This document shows, piece after piece, positions 32,805 through 44,139 of a stretch of 64,000 nt of DNA. The notes below the pieces were generated by a model. The model was not told where the DNA came from, ran no database searches, and was given only the letters and a program-made list of their open reading frames with translations. Positions within the stretch are counted from its first letter, which is position 1. Every line of letters begins with the position of its first letter. A program made the position numbers and the translations under genes. Source of the DNA: Chryseobacterium sp. OV279 (GTDB lineage Bacteria > Bacteroidota > Bacteroidia > Flavobacteriales > Weeksellaceae); assembly GCF_900128945.1 (NCBI RefSeq), contig NZ_FQUD01000002.1, positions 710,371-774,370 on the forward strand, read 5' to 3'.

Positions 32805-33029
32805 ATGAGAAAAGTATTAGCAATTGCATTTATCGGAAGTTTATTAGTGGTAAACTGTTCTAAGAAACCAGACCATACATTACAGGACAGCAACACGATG
32901 CTTGAAGAGCCTGAAACTACGACAGTAGTAGACTCTACAGCTAAGAAAGCGGCTCCAGCTGCAGCTGCAACCCCAGCACCAGCTACTCCTGAAGCAGCTA
33001 AAACAGATTCTACTGCAGCAAAAAAATAA
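32805..33029 (+). CDS. Small Ala/Pro-rich lipoprotein
   Basis: This 74-residue lipoprotein has a type II signal peptide and lipobox VVNC (Cys18). The mature part is low-complexity: acidic and Thr-rich, then Ala/Pro/Lys-rich (KKAAPAAAATPAPATPEAAK). It probably acts as a flexible spacer or envelope-associated protein. The reading frame is open from 32730, but the signal peptide fixes the start at 32805. It overlaps the cytochrome gene by one base (TAATG). Confidence 0.7.
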   Translation: MRKVLAIAFIGSLLVVNCSKKPDHTLQDSNTMLEEPETTTVVDSTAKKAAPAAAATPAPATPEAAKTDSTAAKK

Positions 33030-33406
33030 TGAAAAAACTCCTTTTGGCAGGAGCTATGGGATTTTTGATCCTATCCTGTTCTAAAAAAGAAAATACGGAG
33101 GCACAAGGTGTACCCTCTGAGACATCCGCTGTTTCAGAGCCGGTAAAAGCGGCTAATCTTTCAGGTGATCAGATCATCGAAACATTAGACTGCTCAGGAT
33201 GCCATGCCGTGAATGAGAGAATGATAGGACCTTCTTACAAAGAGATCGCAGGAAAATATTCTGATAAAGATATTGAAATGCTGGCCTCGAAAATTATAGA
33301 AGGCGGAAGCGGAGTTTGGGGAGGCGTTCCGATGGCTCCTCATCCACAGGTATCTAAAGAAGATGCTAAAAAAATGGTAGAATATATTTTGAGTCAGAAA
33401 AAATAA
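33029..33406 (+). CDS. c-type cytochrome lipoprotein
   Basis: This 125-residue class I cytochrome c has lipobox ILSC (Cys17), an acidic linker and one heme site CSGCH in IETLDCSGCHAVNE. The probable axial methionine is in GVPMAPHPQ. C-terminal helix EDAKKMVEYILSQ completes the fold. It would carry electrons at the periplasmic face of the membrane. It is translationally coupled to the small lipoprotein upstream and is 2 bp from rlmF. Confidence 0.9.
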   Translation: MKKLLLAGAMGFLILSCSKKENTEAQGVPSETSAVSEPVKAANLSGDQIIETLDCSGCHAVNERMIGPSYKEIAGKYSDKDIEMLASKIIEGGSGVWGGVPMAPHPQVSKEDAKKMVEYILSQKK

Positions 33407-33408
33407 AT

Positions 33409-34335
33409 ATGACTACTGAAAAATCCAGTCTGCACACAAGAAATCTGCATCGCAATCCCTATGATTTTGATCAGCTTATTTCTTGTGTGCCAGAACTGAA
33501 GCACTATGTTTTTGTTAATGCTTACCAAACGAAGACCATTAACTTCAGTCTTCCCAAAGCGGTGAAACTGCTTAATCAGGCATTACTTTTACATTTTTAC
33601 AACATTAAAAACTGGGATATTCCTGAGGCTAATCTATGTCCTCCTATTCCCGGACGTGCCGATTACATCCATTATATAGCAGATCTTTTAGCCGAGCTGC
33701 AAACTGAAATCCCGACGGGGACTTCTGTATCAGGTTTAGATATTGGAACTGGAGCGAATCTTGTTTATCCCTTGCTAGCCCACCGATCTTACGGGTGGAA
33801 AATGCTTGGAACAGAGATCAATAAAGATTCGTTAGAAAATGCTCAGCAAATTTTAGATCACAATCCGGATTTATCACCTGCTATCCAATTAAAACAGCAG
33901 CCCGATTCCCATCATATCTTCAAAAATATCATCGGGGCCGGCGACCGTTTTACATTTTCTATGTGCAATCCTCCTTTTCATGATTCTGAAGAATCTGCCA
34001 TGAAAGGAAATCTTAGAAAAACAAAAAATGTCAATAAATCAGAGGCTAAAAAGACTTTACTTAATTTTGGCGGACAGCAGTCGGAATTGTGGTGTGAGGG
34101 TGGTGAGATCGCTTTTATTTCAAAAATGATCGAGGAAAGTGTTCAGTATTCCTCACAGGTTCTCTGGTTTACGTGTTTGGTTTCTAAAAAGGATAATCTT
34201 CCTAAGCTGAATTCTCTTTTAAAGAAAGTCAAAGCAGTAGATGTCAAAACCATCGATATGGCTCAGGGACAGAAAGTGAGCAGAATGCTGGCGTGGACTT
34301 TTATTCCCCGGAAAGAGAAGAAAGATTGGCTTTAA
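33409..34335 (+). CDS. rlmF: 23S rRNA (adenine-1618 N6)-methyltransferase
   Basis: This 308-residue RlmF/YbiN family enzyme methylates A1618 of 23S rRNA. It shows LHRNPYDFDQLISCVPELK, the SAM-binding GLDIGTGANLVYPLLA, the N6-methyltransferase catalytic motif NPPFHDS and the WCEGGEIAFISKMIEES segment. The length is normal. It is the third gene after the lipoprotein and cytochrome, 2 bp downstream. Confidence 0.93.
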   Translation: MTTEKSSLHTRNLHRNPYDFDQLISCVPELKHYVFVNAYQTKTINFSLPKAVKLLNQALLLHFYNIKNWDIPEANLCPPIPGRADYIHYIADLLAELQTEIPTGTSVSGLDIGTGANLVYPLLAHRSYGWKMLGTEINKDSLENAQQILDHNPDLSPAIQLKQQPDSHHIFKNIIGAGDRFTFSMCNPPFHDSEESAMKGNLRKTKNVNKSEAKKTLLNFGGQQSELWCEGGEIAFISKMIEESVQYSSQVLWFTCLVSKKDNLPKLNSLLKKVKAVDVKTIDMAQGQKVSRMLAWTFIPRKEKKDWL

Positions 34336-34789
34336 CGTGAATTGTCAATTTTGCTTCGCAAGTCAATGGTGAATGTTAATTTGGGTGAATAGTTTTAATG
34401 GCCGGAGATAATGTCAATAGTGAATTTTGCTTCGCTAGTCAATTGTCAATAATAAATTTGTTCAAAGAAATTTCCTGCGAGCCCATTCAAAATTGATGGC
34501 GTTGGTTTAAACTATTCACACTATCCTCTAATTAATTCACTACGAAGTACATTCATAATTGACCATTCACATTTAAACCGTTAATCTTCAATGATAACCT
34601 CCATCAATAAATTCACTGCGAAGCATATTGACTATTGACCATTCACATTTAACTGCTATTCCTAATGATAATCATCTTCAAAGAATTCACTGCGAAGCAA
34701 ATTCACCATTGCCCATTCACAATTAAAAAAATCATCATTGACAAATCACTAAAAATGCCTAAATTTGTACGCTTTTAGAAAAATAAGAA
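34336..34789. repeat. Cluster of dispersed TTCGC-containing intergenic repeats
   Basis: This 450-bp gap is almost wholly made of related repeat words: AATTTTGCTTCGCAAGTCAA (34350-34369), GAATTTTGCTTCGCTAGTCA (34422-34441), and three inverted units of the form TTCACTGCGAAGC followed by TTGACCATTCACATTTAA (near 34537, 34608 and 34685). Relatives lie at 19399-19430 and 55766-55805. A -7 element for lysS (TAAATTTG, 34760-34767) ends the region. No gene is visible. Confidence 0.65.
34760..34767 (+). promoter_or_regulatory. -7 promoter element of lysS
   Basis: TAAATTTG matches TAnnTTTG and lies 22 nt upstream of the ATG at 34790. Confidence 0.5.
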
Positions 34790-36484
34790 ATGCAATTATC
34801 AGAACAAGAAATCATTAGAAGAGAAAAGCTGAACAAGCTTACTGAAATGGGAATAAATGCGTTCCCTGCGGAGGAGTATACGATTACAGATACTACAGAA
34901 TCTATAAAACAGGATTTTTCTGAGAATAAACAGGTGAAGATCGCTGGTAGATTGATGTCTCGCAGAATTCAGGGAAAGGCTTCTTTTGCTGAATTGCAGG
35001 ACTCTAAGGGTAAGATTCAGGTGTATTTCAACAGAGACGAGATCTGCCCGGGTGATGATAAAGAGCTGTACAATGAAGTGTACAAGCACCTTTTGGATAT
35101 CGGAGATATTATCGGTATCGAAGGAACTTTATTCACGACTCAGGTAGGGGAAATGACGATTTTAGTAAAGAACTTTACGCTTCTTACTAAAGCTTTACGT
35201 CCGCTTCCTCAGGCTAAAACTGACGAAAATGGAGTAGTACACGACGGATTTACAGATCCTGAACTGAGATACAGACAGCGTTATGTAGATTTAACGGTTA
35301 ATCCGCAGGTGAAAGAAATCTTCGTAAAAAGAACAAAAATGTTCAATGCGATGAGAACTTTCTTCAACGATGCCGGATATTTTGAGGTGGAAACACCAAT
35401 TCTGCAGTCGATTCCCGGAGGAGCAGCGGCAAAACCGTTTATCACGCATCACAATGCTTTAGATATTCCATTATATTTAAGAATCGCGAACGAATTATAT
35501 CTGAAAAGACTGATCGTTGGTGGTTTTGACGGGGTTTATGAGTTCTCTAAAAACTTCAGAAATGAAGGAATGGACAGAACACACAATCCTGAATTTACAG
35601 CGATGGAGATCTATGTAGCGTATAAAGACTACAACTGGATGATGGATTTCACAGAAAAACTGTTGGAATTCTGTGCCAATCAGGTAAACGGAAGTGCGGA
35701 ATCTACTTTCGGAGAACATACGATCAACTGGAAAGCGCCTTATCCAAGGGTTTCTATGACAGAAGCGATCCAAAAATATACAGGTTTCGATATCACAGGG
35801 AAAACCGAGCAGGAACTGTTTGATTTTGCTAAATCTATCGGAATTGACGTCAATGAAACGATGGGGAAAGGAAAATTAATTGATGAGATCTTCGGTGAAA
35901 AGTGCGAAGGAAACTTCATTCAGCCGACATTCATCACAGACTATCCGATTGAAATGTCTCCATTGACGAAGAAACACAGAAGTAAAGAAGGCTTGACTGA
36001 GCGTTTTGAACTAATGGTTTGCGGAAAAGAAATCGCTAATGCTTATTCCGAGCTGAATGACCCGATTGACCAGAGAGAACGTTTCGAATCTCAAATGGCC
36101 TTATCAGAAAGAGGAGATGATGAAGCGATGTTCATCGACCAGGATTTCTTAAGAGCATTGGAATATGGTATGCCTCCAACTTCCGGATTGGGAATTGGGA
36201 TGGACAGACTGATTATGTTCCTTACAAACAATGCATCTATCCAGGAAGTATTATTCTTCCCTCAGATGAGACCGGAAAAAACGGTTCCTCAGATTGAACT
36301 CGGTGAAGATGAAAAGGTAATTCTGGAAATTTTGAAATCAGGAGAACAGCTTGCTTTAAATGATGTGAAACAACAAAGTCAGCTTTCCGGTAAAAAATGG
36401 GACAAAGCATCTAAAACTTTGACGAAGAATAATTTGGTGAAAGTAGAGAAGATTGATGAGGTTCTTTTGATGAAACTCGCTTAA
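34790..36484 (+). CDS. lysS: Lysyl-tRNA synthetase (class II)
   Basis: This 564-residue class II synthetase has an N-terminal OB-fold anticodon-binding domain (about residues 40-150, VKIAGRLMSRRIQGKASFAE). The catalytic domain contains motif 2 (FRNEGMDRTHNPEFT) and motif 3 (GLGIGMDRLIMFLT). Most bacterial LysS proteins have about 500 residues. Here a C-terminal extension of about 65 residues (from PQIELGEDEKVILEILK) looks like a small winged-helix domain, as in other Bacteroidota. It has its own promoter and a strong terminator. Confidence 0.96.
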   Translation: MQLSEQEIIRREKLNKLTEMGINAFPAEEYTITDTTESIKQDFSENKQVKIAGRLMSRRIQGKASFAELQDSKGKIQVYFNRDEICPGDDKELYNEVYKHLLDIGDIIGIEGTLFTTQVGEMTILVKNFTLLTKALRPLPQAKTDENGVVHDGFTDPELRYRQRYVDLTVNPQVKEIFVKRTKMFNAMRTFFNDAGYFEVETPILQSIPGGAAAKPFITHHNALDIPLYLRIANELYLKRLIVGGFDGVYEFSKNFRNEGMDRTHNPEFTAMEIYVAYKDYNWMMDFTEKLLEFCANQVNGSAESTFGEHTINWKAPYPRVSMTEAIQKYTGFDITGKTEQELFDFAKSIGIDVNETMGKGKLIDEIFGEKCEGNFIQPTFITDYPIEMSPLTKKHRSKEGLTERFELMVCGKEIANAYSELNDPIDQRERFESQMALSERGDDEAMFIDQDFLRALEYGMPPTSGLGIGMDRLIMFLTNNASIQEVLFFPQMRPEKTVPQIELGEDEKVILEILKSGEQLALNDVKQQSQLSGKKWDKASKTLTKNNLVKVEKIDEVLLMKLA

Positions 36485-36503
36485 GCTTACTTTAAAATAA
36501 ATA

Positions 36504-36541
36504 AAAACCGGCACAGAATCACTCTGTGCCGGTTTTTTTAT
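36504..36541. terminator. Bidirectional terminator between lysS and cydB
   Basis: The 14-bp stem AAAACCGGCACAGA/TCTGTGCCGGTTTT with a 5-nt loop and T-runs on both strands lies between the convergent genes. Confidence 0.92.
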
Positions 36542-36556
36542 TTCTTTAGCCGGATC

Positions 36557-37561
36557 TTACTTTCTCTGCTTACTGAATGAAGCCATCAGATAAAACAAAA
36601 ACGGAAGGATAAACAAAGAACCGAGCATCAGTGCCCAACCCAAAGCATTAATGGTTTTTGGTGGAGCCATGTGTTCCAGTAACGAAAGATGCTGTCCGTT
36701 TCCAAGCAGAATGATATCGGGATTGTGCTGATAGGTAGCTGCAATCAGGATCATCACCATCTGAAAACCAGCTAAAGCCCTTACAGGAAGCAGTTTTCGC
36801 TTATGAAGGGCTCGAAGGATCAGTCCTAAAGCGACAGTAGCAAAGGAAATCGCCATGATACCCAATGGTTTTGAAAACACCCACATCACAAGAGGGATAT
36901 CAGAAATGGAAGCGGTTAAAAATACCAGCATCCCCGTAACCACGACAAAAACCATCGTCTGTCTGGATTTTTTGATCATCAGGGTAAGATCCATTTTGTC
37001 ACGGGTTTCCCTTAATGAAAAGATAGAAGCCAGATAAGCACAAAGTGCCACTGTAAAAAGACCTACGGAAACACCGAACCAGTTCAGCCAGCTGAATATA
37101 TATAAGTCTAAAAATCCAACTGCGTCAGGATTGATTGAGTGTGAAACCGTTGCAGCAGCGATCAGTCCTAAGAAAAATGGTGTCAGCAGACTTGCATAAT
37201 AGAAAACCTGCGTATATAAAACCTGCATATTGTCTTTCACCGCATCATAATGTCTGAAGGTAAAAGCAGTTCCCCTTGCAATAATACCTAAAAGCATCAG
37301 AACCAAAGGGATATGAAGATAGGTGGACATCGTAGTGTAAATCTCAGGAAATCCTACGAAAAGAATTACAATCGCAATGATCAGCCACATATGATTGGCC
37401 TCCCACACCGGGGCTATGGATTCGTACATAATCTCCTGGGTTTTGTGACGGGCTTTTTTATGGGTGAAAAGCTCTACAATTCCGGCTCCGAAATCAGCAC
37501 CGCCCAAAATGATATACAGGCAGATAGAAAGCCATAGAAATCCTATTACTACGTAGATCAT
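36557..37561 (-). CDS. cydB: Cytochrome bd ubiquinol/menaquinol oxidase subunit II
   Basis: This 334-residue membrane protein has about nine helices. Family segments are GGADFGAGIVELFTHKKARH, the APVWEANHMWLIIAIVILFVG motif and RGTAFTFRHYDA. It pairs with CydA to form the high-affinity oxygen reductase of the inner membrane. It overlaps cydA by 4 nt (ATGA). Confidence 0.95.
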   Translation of the reverse strand: MIYVVIGFLWLSICLYIILGGADFGAGIVELFTHKKARHKTQEIMYESIAPVWEANHMWLIIAIVILFVGFPEIYTTMSTYLHIPLVLMLLGIIARGTAFTFRHYDAVKDNMQVLYTQVFYYASLLTPFFLGLIAAATVSHSINPDAVGFLDLYIFSWLNWFGVSVGLFTVALCAYLASIFSLRETRDKMDLTLMIKKSRQTMVFVVVTGMLVFLTASISDIPLVMWVFSKPLGIMAISFATVALGLILRALHKRKLLPVRALAGFQMVMILIAATYQHNPDIILLGNGQHLSLLEHMAPPKTINALGWALMLGSLFILPFLFYLMASFSKQRK

Positions 37562-38901
37562 GATTTTTTGTTTTTATCGTTAAACTGAGCGTCTGTAGGG
37601 TCGTAAAGTTTAGGTACCATCTGGATCTGTCTTTTTAAAAGGAAGATGATGATCAGGGATAATGATACGAAAATAGCGGTAAAGAAGTAAAAAGAATACT
37701 GTATTCCCGGCATTGGAGTCACTGCATCTACCGTTTTCATAATTCCGTAGATGATCCACGGCTGTCTTCCTACTTCGGTCACTGTCCATCCTGCTTCCAA
37801 AGCTATATATCCGAAAGGAGTCGCGAACAGGAATGTTTTTAAAAGCCAGTTTTTAGTCAGCCACTCCTTTTTAAAGAAGAAAGCATACAGATAAATACTT
37901 CCGATAATGATCATCACCACTCCGAAGAAGATCATAATTTGAAACGCATAATGGACAACAGCTACCGGAGGCCACTCGTCTCTTGGGAAATCATTTAATC
38001 CTTTCACTTCATGATTGAAATCGTTGCTTACCAAAAAGCTTAATACTTTTGGAATTTTAATGGCATATTTTACTTCACCTTTCTCCTGATCAGGAATTCC
38101 GCCGATAATGAACGGGGCTCCTTTTTCAGTTTCAAAGTGAGCTTCCATCGCTGCCAGTTTTATAGGTTGTCTTTCCGCAACAGATTTAGCGGCTACGTCA
38201 CCACTTAGAGGGGCTCCAAATGCTCCGATTAAAGCAAATCCGGCTGCAATCCTGAATGCTTTGGTATGAAATTCCACATTTTTTTTCTTCATAATTAAAA
38301 AGGCGTGAACCCCTGCAACGGCAAATCCTGTCGCACAGAACGCAGCCACGGTCATATGAAGAGCCTGAGGAAACCAGGCATCATTAAACATCGCTTTGAT
38401 AGGATCTATATTTAAATACTGTCCGTTGATATAATCGAAACCTGTCGGTGAATTCATCCATGCATTAGCGGCAACCACAAGAATACCGGAAGCCAGTCCG
38501 CTAAGACCTACCAGAAATCCACAGAACCAATGGAACCATTTATTGAATTTTTCCCAGCCATATAAAAAGAACCCGATGGCAATGGCTTCAATAAAAAATG
38601 CGGTTCCCTCAAGAGAAAACGGCATTCCAAAGATGGGTCCGGCGTGTTTCATAAATCCCGGCCACAGAAGTCCAAGTTCAAACGAAAGCATGGTTCCTGA
38701 AACGGCTCCGGTAGCAAACAGAATCGCAACTCCCTTGCTCCAGGCTTTTGTAAGGCCTTTATATACTTCATTATTGGTCTTAAGGTATTTCCAGTGAGCG
38801 AAGGCCATCAGAAAGGGCATCACCATTCCCACACAGGCGAAAATGATATGAAAGCCCAGCGAGAGAGCCATCTGCGCGCGGGCTGCAATAAAATCATCCA
38901 T
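37558..38901 (-). CDS. cydA: Cytochrome bd oxidase subunit I
   Basis: This subunit carries the three hemes and the quinol site. From the ATG at 38901 the protein has 447 residues and the usual start MDDFIAARAQMALSLGFHII with a heme-ligand histidine. An upstream ATG at 38934 would add 11 residues. Other hallmarks are the second histidine in FPQALHMTVAA, a short Q-loop, and GRQPWIIYG. It forms a two-gene operon with cydB. No CydX-like small gene was seen after cydB. Confidence 0.95.
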   Translation of the reverse strand: MDDFIAARAQMALSLGFHIIFACVGMVMPFLMAFAHWKYLKTNNEVYKGLTKAWSKGVAILFATGAVSGTMLSFELGLLWPGFMKHAGPIFGMPFSLEGTAFFIEAIAIGFFLYGWEKFNKWFHWFCGFLVGLSGLASGILVVAANAWMNSPTGFDYINGQYLNIDPIKAMFNDAWFPQALHMTVAAFCATGFAVAGVHAFLIMKKKNVEFHTKAFRIAAGFALIGAFGAPLSGDVAAKSVAERQPIKLAAMEAHFETEKGAPFIIGGIPDQEKGEVKYAIKIPKVLSFLVSNDFNHEVKGLNDFPRDEWPPVAVVHYAFQIMIFFGVVMIIIGSIYLYAFFFKKEWLTKNWLLKTFLFATPFGYIALEAGWTVTEVGRQPWIIYGIMKTVDAVTPMPGIQYSFYFFTAIFVSLSLIIIFLLKRQIQMVPKLYDPTDAQFNDKNKKS

Positions 38902-38934
38902 ATAATCAACTTTTGAGTAAATAAATTTAAGCAT

Positions 38935-41271
<2,337 letters not shown>

Positions 41272-41293
41272 TTGTTATTAAAAATATATTAAG

Positions 41294-41323
41294 AAAAGCT
41301 TCTATTTATTAGAAGCTTTTTTT
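41294..41323 (+). terminator. Terminator after gyrB
   Basis: The 11-bp stem AAAAGCTTCTA/TAGAAGCTTTT around TTTAT is followed by TTT. Confidence 0.88.
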
Positions 41324-41330
41324 ATATTTG
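41323..41330 (+). promoter_or_regulatory. -7 promoter element of the DUF5684 gene
   Basis: TATATTTG matches TAnnTTTG. It begins at the last T of the gyrB terminator tail and is 25 nt from the ATG at 41356. Confidence 0.5.
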
Positions 41331-41355
41331 GTGAAAACCAATAAAAAATAATAAT

Positions 41356-41781
41356 ATGTTAACTCTTTTACAAACAGACCCTTATGATGGGGCTGATGCA
41401 ATGTCTGGTGCAGCTGCTGCAGGACTGGGAATGGGCTCTATGATCTTCGGATTGCTGATCTATTTATTTTATGGATACTGTATGTATAAAATATTTCAGA
41501 AAGCAGGCAGAGAAGATGCATGGGCGGCTTTTGTTCCTATCTATAATATCATCGTACTGCTTGATATTGTTAAGAAACCGATTTGGTGGTTCATCCTGTT
41601 CCTGATTCCTTTCGTGAACTTATTTGCTTCATGGGTGGTGAATGACAGATTGGCAAAAGCCTTTGGAAAAGAAACTCCGGTGTATACCATTCTTCTTTTC
41701 TTCTTTGGGTTTATTTTTGTGCCGGTTCTTGCTTTCAGCAGTGATAAGTACGACAGCAACAGAATTCCAAATGATCAGTAA
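41356..41781 (+). CDS. DUF5684 membrane protein
   Basis: This 141-residue protein has about four hydrophobic segments. The core YCMYKIFQKAGREDAWAAFVPIYNIIVLL is the signature of DUF5684, a small membrane domain that in some proteins is fused to signal peptidase I. Here it stands alone with a short N-terminal Ala/Gly-rich region. The function is unknown. It is monocistronic, with its own promoter and terminator. Confidence 0.85.
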   Translation: MLTLLQTDPYDGADAMSGAAAAGLGMGSMIFGLLIYLFYGYCMYKIFQKAGREDAWAAFVPIYNIIVLLDIVKKPIWWFILFLIPFVNLFASWVVNDRLAKAFGKETPVYTILLFFFGFIFVPVLAFSSDKYDSNRIPNDQ

Positions 41782-41799
41782 TTAATAAAAAAATAGATA

Positions 41800-41827
41800 A
41801 AAGACTTCAGAAATGGAGTCTTTTTTT
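41800..41827 (+). terminator. Terminator after the DUF5684 gene
   Basis: The 10-bp RNA stem AAAGACTTCA/TGGAGTCTTT (one G-U) around GAAA is followed by a T-run. Confidence 0.8.
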
Positions 41828-42164
41828 ATGCCTTGTAGCAGAATTTTAAAATTTAACAAATTATTCTCTTTTGGAATATTTGTGTTGAAAAATTGTAAAA
41901 AATCCTTATTTATAGACATAAATTATTTAAATCATAATATAAATAGGTTTTATAAGTGTATACTTTTCTGTGGTATCATTATTTATATTGAAAATAAAAA
42001 ATTAACATTTATTAAGATTTTATTATTTTTGCCCGATTTTAATAACCATGATGAAAAATTTAATTCTCGGAGCTCTATCTGAAGCCTCACTAAATGCTGC
42101 TAAAACAGTGTCTTCCAGTTCTGGAAAATTGACATTTTTCTCAATAACTGAAAGAATTAATTAT
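41828..42164. other. Leader region of the first DUF3857 gene
   Basis: A -7 element TATTTTTG lies at 42024-42031. From 42048 a frame in phase with the gene encodes MMKNLILGALSEASLNAAKT, which resembles the signal peptide start of the second DUF3857 protein (MKILLLVALSTASIYFAQT), but it is followed by a second signal-peptide start at 42165. The palindrome TTCCAGTTCTGGAA lies at 42113-42126. The rest is AT-rich and shows no gene. Confidence 0.45.
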
Positions 42165-44102
42165 ATGAGAATCAGTAGCAAACTTAATACAGCGATATGC
42201 TGTCTTGCTTTTAATCTATTTTTTACACAGCATAAATTTATGGTTCATCCTGCTTTTGATGAAGCTGATCTAAAAAAAACAAATTCACTGATCGATAAGA
42301 ATGCACCCGCAGAAATTCTTTACAACAGTGTACGTTATAATATTGCAACCAATACCATTGGGCCTAATTTCCTTGTAGAAAGAGAATATTATTCTAAAAT
42401 AAAAATATACGACAAGAAAAATGCTGAAGAATGGCTGAATATAGAAATTCCTATTCAGTCCGGTACCGTGCTGGATAAATATGAAGTGAAGGTGTATAAT
42501 CTTGTCAATAATAAAGTAGAAAGAATATCAATTGATAAAAAAGAACAACTCAAAGAAAATTTCACAAAAGGATTAAGATTTTTCAAACTGGCTATTCCCA
42601 ATGTGTCAGATGGTGCTGTGATAGAATACAGATATAAAATCTCCTCATCAAATATATTCAACATTAATTATTTTCTGGAGTATAATATTCCTGTCGTGTA
42701 TCAGGAATATAATCTGGAGTATCCTCATGAGAATCTGGATTATACTTTTAGTGCTACAGGGACTTTAATAAAGCCAGATCATCAATATACAAGCTCTGAA
42801 GCTCGTCTTGGTACGACCTATGACATATTCAGATTTGGTTATGAAAATACAAAACCTACACAAAGAGAAAGGTTTGTGAAAGATTCTGATAGAAACAGAG
42901 GGAAAATAAAACCGGAGGTTAAAGGCTATACGACAGAAAAATACAGATATACTTTCTCAAAAAGCTGGAACAGGATAGCAGATCTTTTGCATCATTCTGA
43001 TGATTTTGGTGGTTATTTGAAAAGTAATGTAAAGGAAATATTACCTGAAAATATTAAAACTCACATTGACCCGCTCGAAAGGGCTAATAAAATTTTCAAC
43101 TTTGTTAAGGAGAATTACAAATGGAACAGAAATGATAATATTATGGCCAGTCAGAATCTTGGTAAACTGTTGAAGACAAAATCAGGAAACAGTGCAGATA
43201 TTAATCTGTTATTGGTGATGCTTCTAAGAAATGCCGGAATTGAAGCCAATCCACTGCTTATTTCTACAGCAGATAATGGAATACTTAATATTATTTCTCC
43301 TGGCTTTGGTGACTTAAACTTTGTGCTGGCTTCGGTTAAAATTAATGATCAGATCCATTTTTATGATGCCACATCTTTTGCTTCCAAAGCAGATCTTCTT
43401 CCGGAAAGAGACTGGAATGATTTCGGAATCCTGATAGAAAAAGATAAAGGAACTGATCTGTCGTTTTCCAATACGAATGTCAGTAAAAAAGAGCAGGTAA
43501 TTAAAGCAGCCATAGATGTAGAAAATTCCCAGGTTAAAGGGACATTTATACAGAAAGATAACGGGATGTTTGCTATTGAAACATATGATGAATTTGATAG
43601 CAATAAAGATAAGTATAACGAATCTTTTAAATTAAAATACGGCGCAGATGTTAAAGATGTAGAGTCCAAACTAAATTCGGATGGTGATTTTGAAACTCAA
43701 ATGAAGTTTTCCGGGAATAATCTAATGGATGTGATTGGAAGTAAAATTCTTATTAATCCGGTTATGTTTCTTAGTGCCGGAAATGATACATTTAATCAAA
43801 CTGATGAAAGAAAATATCAGATCGATTTTCTGTCTGCTTTTGAAAAAGAGAAAAGAATAGAGCTGGAAATACCTGCAGATTATAAAATATCAAGCCTTCC
43901 TAAGGATAAAAAAGTACAGACCGATGATAAAGAAATAGCGTACTTCTATAAAGTAGAAACTGCGGGAAATAAACTCATTATTACATCTAAAATAAATATT
44001 GCCAGCCAGAACTACCCGAAAGAATATTATGCTTTCTTTAAACAAGTCTGGAAAGTAATGTCGGATGCTGAAAACCAGGTGATTAGTTTGGTTAAAAAAT
44101 AA
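42165..44102 (+). CDS. DUF3857 protein with degenerate transglutaminase-like domain (first of three)
   Basis: From ATG 42165 the protein has 645 residues, exactly as the third paralog; the frame is open to 42048. A signal peptide (MRISSKLNTAICCLAFNLFF) is followed by HPAFDEADLKKTNSLIDKNAPAEILY, a DUF3857 beta-rich domain, a transglutaminase-like domain and a C-terminal DUF2569-like beta region. In the transglutaminase-like core the sequence is KSGNSADINLLLVMLLR where an active enzyme has GDCKD; the catalytic Cys is Ser, and the active-site His is replaced (LNFVLASV). It is therefore probably non-catalytic. Two paralogs follow directly. Confidence 0.88.
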   Translation: MRISSKLNTAICCLAFNLFFTQHKFMVHPAFDEADLKKTNSLIDKNAPAEILYNSVRYNIATNTIGPNFLVEREYYSKIKIYDKKNAEEWLNIEIPIQSGTVLDKYEVKVYNLVNNKVERISIDKKEQLKENFTKGLRFFKLAIPNVSDGAVIEYRYKISSSNIFNINYFLEYNIPVVYQEYNLEYPHENLDYTFSATGTLIKPDHQYTSSEARLGTTYDIFRFGYENTKPTQRERFVKDSDRNRGKIKPEVKGYTTEKYRYTFSKSWNRIADLLHHSDDFGGYLKSNVKEILPENIKTHIDPLERANKIFNFVKENYKWNRNDNIMASQNLGKLLKTKSGNSADINLLLVMLLRNAGIEANPLLISTADNGILNIISPGFGDLNFVLASVKINDQIHFYDATSFASKADLLPERDWNDFGILIEKDKGTDLSFSNTNVSKKEQVIKAAIDVENSQVKGTFIQKDNGMFAIETYDEFDSNKDKYNESFKLKYGADVKDVESKLNSDGDFETQMKFSGNNLMDVIGSKILINPVMFLSAGNDTFNQTDERKYQIDFLSAFEKEKRIELEIPADYKISSLPKDKKVQTDDKEIAYFYKVETAGNKLIITSKINIASQNYPKEYYAFFKQVWKVMSDAENQVISLVKK

Positions 44103-44139
44103 TGATATACTAATGTTCATTTTAAAATTCTAATAAACG

